The position numbers and the translations under genes were made by a program. Under the pieces are notes generated by a model. That model worked only from the letters and a program-made list of their open reading frames with translations. It made no database searches and had not been told where the DNA came from. This document shows, one piece after another, positions 41,574 to 45,161 of a stretch of 45,161 bases of DNA. This stretch comes from CAZPZR01 sp964591105 (lineage in GTDB: Bacteria > Bacillota > Clostridia > Lachnospirales > Lachnospiraceae), in contig CAZPZR010000006.1 in the NCBI GenBank assembly GCA_964591105.1, forward strand, positions 1 to 45,161, in the 5' to 3' direction. Each line of letters begins with the position of its first letter. Position 1 is the stretch's first letter.

Positions 41574-42828
41574 CTATCAAATCTCCTGATTGTTCATTTT
41601 CTATCTGAAGTTCTTCTGGATTCGAGGCTTTCGAAACCCCAATCTCCTGACGAACAACTAAAGTCCCCTTGGCAGTTGCCACTTGAGACCCTCTGTATAT
41701 TTTAACATTATTCTGTAGAATTTCTACCCCCTTTTTCTCCAAATCTTTACAATAATGGTCAAACCGATTGGTCAGCAAGGTTTGAATCTCCGTTTCCGTA
41801 TACGTTTTTTCTTTTGGTTGGTAAGGAATGGCTCTTCGACAAATAAGAAAAATGGGAAAAGAAAATCGATTTGCAAGTTTCAGTGGATATTGTATGGATT
41901 CCATTTCAAAGTCAGTGTACGTGTTTTTTATGCCGCCCAATGAAATCCGATACTTTCCAATCAATAACCCGTACTCCTGTTTTTGAATATCCCGTATGTT
42001 CTTTTCAATATATATTAGTGGAATCTCATCTTGATATGTAAGATTCAATACCCCGACAATACTGGCATCCGCAGTTTCATACTGATAGTCTACGATTTCT
42101 CCCGCATCGTTTTTTATTGGAATATAGCCTGATACAAGAACCTCTCCTTTGTGTACCTGATCTCCTTCTTTAATTTTCGCAATTCCTTTGCGAACAATCA
42201 TATCCGTAATCTTTCCATTTACATCTGCCACAAGGTCGTAGGCTTGATCCTGTTCTTCTTCATTCTCCTGATTACGACCAGTTACAATCGCATCTTCGTT
42301 TTCCTTTACGCGGACAATCAGTTTCGTTCCTTGAATATGCGCCGATACCCAAAGAATATCTTCATATTCCTGCCGGAGGCTCATGACAATCTTCGTACAA
42401 TCTACTTGTGCTTTTAAACTCCCCTGTTTCACCTGGTGTTCTTCCAAAAATCGAAGCAATGTTTCATCCGTGTACGTCAAATTCCCCTGAATGTCAATCT
42501 CCCAAACAAATAAAGTAAGGACATAAAGTATGAAAATACCACCGACGATTCCCAGAAAAAATCCATTCCTTTTCCGTTTCCGATATAAAAGAAATGGAAG
42601 ACCGAACTTTTGCAAAATGATTACTTTTGTTTCGGTCTTCTTAAGGATTGGTTTTAAGTTTTTAAATGTCTCCACAGATACATATAATTCATATCCGTGA
42701 TCTTTTGGTTGTAAGCCCCAAAGTTCCATCTGCTTACGGCTGCAGGCATTGAGAAATCGTTCTGGTGAATATCCTGTGATTCGTATCAAAAGATATCCCT
42801 TGATAAACTGAAGTAATTTTTGCAGCAC
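41548..42828 (-). CDS. yqfD: Sporulation protein YqfD
   Basis: A 426-residue protein of the YqfD family, made in the mother cell during sporulation. A cytoplasmic N-terminal part (about 1-85) is followed by one membrane segment (about 88-110). A large extracytoplasmic region contains FtsQ/POTRA-like DIQGNLTYTDETLLRFLEE. GTG start with GGAGG seven bases upstream. Its molecular role is unknown. Confidence 0.93.
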   Translation of the reverse strand: MLQKLLQFIKGYLLIRITGYSPERFLNACSRKQMELWGLQPKDHGYELYVSVETFKNLKPILKKTETKVIILQKFGLPFLLYRKRKRNGFFLGIVGGIFILYVLTLFVWEIDIQGNLTYTDETLLRFLEEHQVKQGSLKAQVDCTKIVMSLRQEYEDILWVSAHIQGTKLIVRVKENEDAIVTGRNQENEEEQDQAYDLVADVNGKITDMIVRKGIAKIKEGDQVHKGEVLVSGYIPIKNDAGEIVDYQYETADASIVGVLNLTYQDEIPLIYIEKNIRDIQKQEYGLLIGKYRISLGGIKNTYTDFEMESIQYPLKLANRFSFPIFLICRRAIPYQPKEKTYTETEIQTLLTNRFDHYCKDLEKKGVEILQNNVKIYRGSQVATAKGTLVVRQEIGVSKASNPEELQIENEQSGDLIDGNDGNSH

Positions 42829-42849
42829 TACGTTTCCTCCTCACCTACA

Positions 42850-43149
42850 CTAACGTTGATACTCGATACATTCGATACATCCTGTGATCTTCATATCATC
42901 ATTCGTGTAATAGGAAACATTGAGATTTTTCCCTTTGATTCTCATCTGCCCATGCTTAATTCGTATACAAATCAGTTCCTCTGTATATTCGATAATTCCG
43001 GCATAATTTTCCAGACACAGTTCCGTATACCCAAGCATAGTTACCACTGGCATCCCTAATACAACATCTTTCGGAAGTTCCGAAATTTCAGCAATTCGTT
43101 CCTTCATAGAATGACGTTCTTCTTTTGTGGAGTTTCTTTTTCGAGTCAT
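42850..43149 (-). CDS. yqfC: Sporulation protein YqfC
   Basis: A 99-residue protein of the YqfC/YabP family, which supports sporulation in the mother cell. The core ELPKDVVLGMPVVTMLG, later GIIEYTEELICIRI, is typical. The start is uncertain: the ATG used has only a poor AGG nearby, and another in-frame ATG lies 12 bases upstream. A near-consensus sigma-E promoter just upstream agrees with the known regulation of yqfC in Bacillus. It heads the yqfC-yqfD-phoH-ybeY run. Confidence 0.88.
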   Translation of the reverse strand: MTRKRNSTKEERHSMKERIAEISELPKDVVLGMPVVTMLGYTELCLENYAGIIEYTEELICIRIKHGQMRIKGKNLNVSYYTNDDMKITGCIECIEYQR

Positions 43150-43177
43150 GCCTAACGCCATTCACAGAGTTTGTTGT

Positions 43178-43206
43178 AGTCTATGATGAGGGCACATGGA
43201 ATATTC
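43178..43206 (-). promoter_or_regulatory. Sigma-E-type sporulation promoter of yqfC
   Basis: On the minus strand GAATATT (43200-43206) matches the sigma-E -35 consensus KMATATT at all seven positions. CATAGACT (43178-43185) matches the -10 CATACAMT at seven of eight, with 14-base spacing. It lies 28 bases before the yqfC ATG used here. Confidence 0.75.
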
Positions 43207-43312
43207 CTACTTTATTTCATCGTTTTTTCAAACACTGGATAAAATTCAGATGTTAATCTATTAATCGATATTTATCGTTATCAATACACACTATTGCTCA
43301 CATCTTTCTGAA

Positions 43313-43363
43313 AGACTTTATATACAATTGGAATTTCAATCACAAGTGTTTCAAATAAAGTCT
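43313..43363. repeat. 9-bp inverted repeat downstream of the ankyrin gene
   Basis: AGACTTTAT (43313-43321) and ATAAAGTCT (43355-43363) are perfect inverted copies 33 bases apart. A second stem (AAGTGTTTCA with TGAAAACAC) is nested across the right arm and on the plus strand runs into TTTTTT. It may act as a loose terminator for the ankyrin gene or for unannotated plus-strand RNA. The remainder of this 223-base gap is AT-rich and holds the yqfC promoter. Confidence 0.4.
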
Positions 43364-43384
43364 GAAAACACACACACTTCTTTT

Positions 43385-45046
43385 TTATTCGAGCAATTCC
43401 ATGTTATCCTGAAATTTTGCTTCTTTCGCTCGTTCATATGGTGTTTGCCCTTTTGAATCTTTTATGTTTGTATCACCTCCGTTTTCCAACAAATATTTCA
43501 ATATTTCACAGCTCGTATTATACGCAGCAACATGCAAAGCCGTATAATACATTTCGCCATCCTCTTCTTCAATGATATAATTAATATCCGCACCATTTTC
43601 TACTAAATATTTCACAACTTCTAATTGTCCCGTCATAACAGCCATCTCTAATGGACTTGCAGAGTACACTACATCTAAGTCATCCACTTTTTCAATTACT
43701 TTGCATGCCAATTTTTCGTCATATGAGTCAATTGCACTTTCCAGAAGTCCTGGCATCACCACATCTAATAGATTCTCATTTACCTTTTCTAAAGGTAGTT
43801 CCGTCACTACTTCAGGATTATTTAATGCCAACATCTCCAGTCCAGTTATAGCCTCGCCTTCCACTTCTTCGTACGAGGTCTCATATGAAATATCATTTTT
43901 CAGTAAGGCTTGTAGTGTACTTTCATTACAACAATCATATCCTAATACAATTTCCTCTGCTGTTGGAAGAAATCCTTTTTTCAACAAAAGATTCACAGAA
44001 TCTTCGTTCCCTGCTCTGCATGCTGCAATCCATGCATCTCCTCCGTACGCTCCATCTTGCTGCCACAAAAATCCTGCCTTTCTTAATACATCAACATTTT
44101 CTTCATTAGCCGCTATTACTGCCATCGTCAATGGATCCACTTCAAAGAAATCTGTCTTTCCATTTGCCTTTTCACATTCATCTAACAAAAATCCGAGCAC
44201 ATTGTTCTTGTTATACTTCGCTGCGATATGCAATATAGTTTGTGCATTACTATCTTCTACATTAAAATTGCATCCTTTTCCCTTCAGTATTTTTAACACA
44301 TCCGTTGTACAATTCGCAGCCGCATATCGTAAAACTAACACTCCATCAGATACCTTATTCTTTTTCAAATACTCTACAAGTTTTTCACTCTCTCCAGTTA
44401 TGGCATATTCTAAATCTTTTTCGACACCAGACTTTTCTTTTTTTTCTCTCAAAAAACGAATAATTCTTTCTCCACAAACATAATCCTCTGCTTCCAAGCA
44501 ACATCTTAATGTCTCACTTGTAACATTCGCACCATGTTCAATTAATAATTCAGCCATTTCCCATTTGCCTTTTCCATCCACCTCAGACATTTCATCACTT
44601 GGACTACTCATTAAAATATCCAGTACACTTTTTCCATCTTTGTCTTTCCAACATGCATCTGCTCCAGATTCTAGCAAAAGCTTTGCTAACTCATAATCAT
44701 CATTTCCTATCGCATACGTCAAATAAGAATGTTCTTCACTTGTATTGTCATTCAACTTTGCTCCATTTTCTATTAGCATTTGGATAATTTTAATGTTTTC
44801 ATGTTCTGATAAAGCATATCCCAAAGCTGTGCGATCACGTTTTGAAAACTCCGTCCAATGTGCTTTAGATAATTTTTCTAAATTAATGTCATAATTTTCA
44901 AGCACCTCTTCTATGCCTCGAACATTACCATCACGAATCGCAAACTGTAATTTATAATCTGCATATCTCTTTTCACTCATTTTGCAACCTGAGAGAAACA
45001 GACATGTAGCACATATACATAATGTTATTCTTTTCCACATTTCCAA
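43385..45046 (-). CDS. Ankyrin-repeat lipoprotein
   Basis: A 553-residue secreted lipoprotein. The signal ends in a lipobox LFLSGC, so Cys21 would be lipidated after cleavage by LspA. Roughly ten to twelve ankyrin units follow, several near-consensus: RTALGYALSEHENIKII, LAKLLLESGADACWKD, TILHIAAKYNKNNVL, VVKYLVENGADINY and YTALHVAAYNTSCEILKY. Middle repeats are degenerate. No enzymatic domain is seen, so protein binding outside the membrane is the likely role. The start is a TTG five bases after GGAG; an ATG two codons later is too far from it. Ankyrin proteins are uncommon in this bacterial group. Confidence 0.85.
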   Translation of the reverse strand: MEMWKRITLCICATCLFLSGCKMSEKRYADYKLQFAIRDGNVRGIEEVLENYDINLEKLSKAHWTEFSKRDRTALGYALSEHENIKIIQMLIENGAKLNDNTSEEHSYLTYAIGNDDYELAKLLLESGADACWKDKDGKSVLDILMSSPSDEMSEVDGKGKWEMAELLIEHGANVTSETLRCCLEAEDYVCGERIIRFLREKKEKSGVEKDLEYAITGESEKLVEYLKKNKVSDGVLVLRYAAANCTTDVLKILKGKGCNFNVEDSNAQTILHIAAKYNKNNVLGFLLDECEKANGKTDFFEVDPLTMAVIAANEENVDVLRKAGFLWQQDGAYGGDAWIAACRAGNEDSVNLLLKKGFLPTAEEIVLGYDCCNESTLQALLKNDISYETSYEEVEGEAITGLEMLALNNPEVVTELPLEKVNENLLDVVMPGLLESAIDSYDEKLACKVIEKVDDLDVVYSASPLEMAVMTGQLEVVKYLVENGADINYIIEEEDGEMYYTALHVAAYNTSCEILKYLLENGGDTNIKDSKGQTPYERAKEAKFQDNMELLE

Positions 45047-45091
45047 TCAAACTCCTTTGTCCACATACCGCCACTCACTTTAAATTTATCA

Positions 45092-45161
45092 CTAGAAGAT
45101 TTCCTCATTTTCAAAACGGACATCCTGGCTATAGAATTCTGTCAGCTTTTTTCCATTACCA
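45092..45161 (-). CDS. C-terminal end of a gene cut by the window edge
   Basis: On the minus strand one frame is open from the edge for 22 codons (GNGKKLTEFYSQDVRFENEE, then IF and a TAG stop). The other two frames contain stops. The stop is 45 bases before the ankyrin gene start, so both may be cotranscribed. Too short to identify. Confidence 0.4.
   Translation of the reverse strand, partial: GNGKKLTEFYSQDVRFENEEIF

Noticed and set aside
43265..43290. Fur-box-like sequence (GATAACGATAAATATCG on the minus strand)
   Set aside because: Only about 13 of 19 positions match the Fur consensus in a very AT-rich gap, and neither neighbour suggests iron control.
43701..44483. 260-codon plus-strand open frame opposite the ankyrin gene
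   Set aside because: Its Ser/Phe/Pro-rich composition is what the complement of a Glu/Lys/Leu-rich repeat gene gives. No start signals are seen.
1..45161. CRISPR arrays, tRNA or rRNA genes, riboswitches and IS elements
   Set aside because: No regularly spaced repeats, cloverleaf-like gaps, long structured leaders or transposase genes were found, and all gaps are under about 300 bases.

Overview
The window looks like a chromosomal core region of a Gram-positive, low-GC, endospore-forming anaerobe of the Clostridia, most likely Lachnospiraceae (genus not determinable by eye). The evidence is the gene content and order: yhbY-nadD-yqeK-rsfS; lexA divergent from a YneA-like LysM gene; a sepF/ylmH/lspA/rluD cluster; an mreBCD-PBP2-minDE-rodA cluster; mutS-mutL-miaA; miaB; yqfC-yqfD-phoH-ybeY. 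It also carries clostridial marker families (DUF4250, DUF4321, DUF896, CmpB-like) and consensus promoters with strong AGGAGG ribosome binding sites. No rRNA, tRNA, CRISPR array, IS element or prophage was seen, and no stretch longer than about 300 bases lacks a gene.

Layout. (1) 1-1945, plus strand: ribosome assembly and NAD genes (yhbY, nadD, yqeK, rsfS), closed by a strong terminator. (2) 1948-3243: a secreted fibronectin-III-like protein behind a promoter whose spacer contains a run of seven G. (3) 3310-5832: SOS module. lexA and a YneA-like division inhibitor diverge from a region with four LexA-box-like sites, followed by a XerC/D/S-type tyrosine recombinase. (4) 5867-8571: a GH2 glycosidase and a TtcA-type tRNA thiolase diverge around a 13-bp inverted repeat. 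(5) 8574-14391, minus: YhcC-type radical SAM, HlyD-like protein, ylmE/yggS, sepF, ylmH, lspA, rluD. (6) A lone DUF378 gene on the plus strand. (7) 14718-24722, minus: DUF4321, radC, mreB, mreC, mreD, PBP2, minD, minE, rodA, a methylglyoxal-synthase-like gene, dacF. (8) 24816-34962, minus: mutS, mutL, miaA, a small TPR-like gene, a methionine-gamma-lyase-family PLP enzyme and two FAD proteins. (9) 35030-43149, minus: yqfC, yqfD, phoH, ybeY, a SpoVB-like flippase, a BofC-like protein, DUF896, 5-formyl-THF cyclo-ligase, DUF4250, miaB and a CmpB-like membrane protein. (10) 43385-45161, minus: an ankyrin-repeat lipoprotein and the tail of another gene.

How the genes fit together. Blocks 5 and 7 are largely one theme, cell division and wall elongation: SepF, MinDE, the MreBCD/RodA/PBP2 elongasome and a DD-carboxypeptidase. 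Block 3 links DNA damage to division arrest, and block 8 is mismatch repair plus tRNA modification. yqfC carries a near-consensus sigma-E promoter, so the start of block 9 is probably switched on in the mother cell during sporulation.

Most unusual points: a candidate phase-variable promoter (G7 in an 18-bp spacer) in front of a compositionally chimeric secreted protein; a methylglyoxal-synthase homologue with Lys in place of the catalytic Asp; an MreB with Asn in place of the catalytic Asp of phosphate motif 2; a PBP2 with about 240 extra residues inside its transpeptidase domain; a min cluster without minC; and a lipid-anchored ankyrin-repeat protein. I did not find a clearly new multi-gene system. 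These altered core proteins and the G-tract promoter are the best leads.
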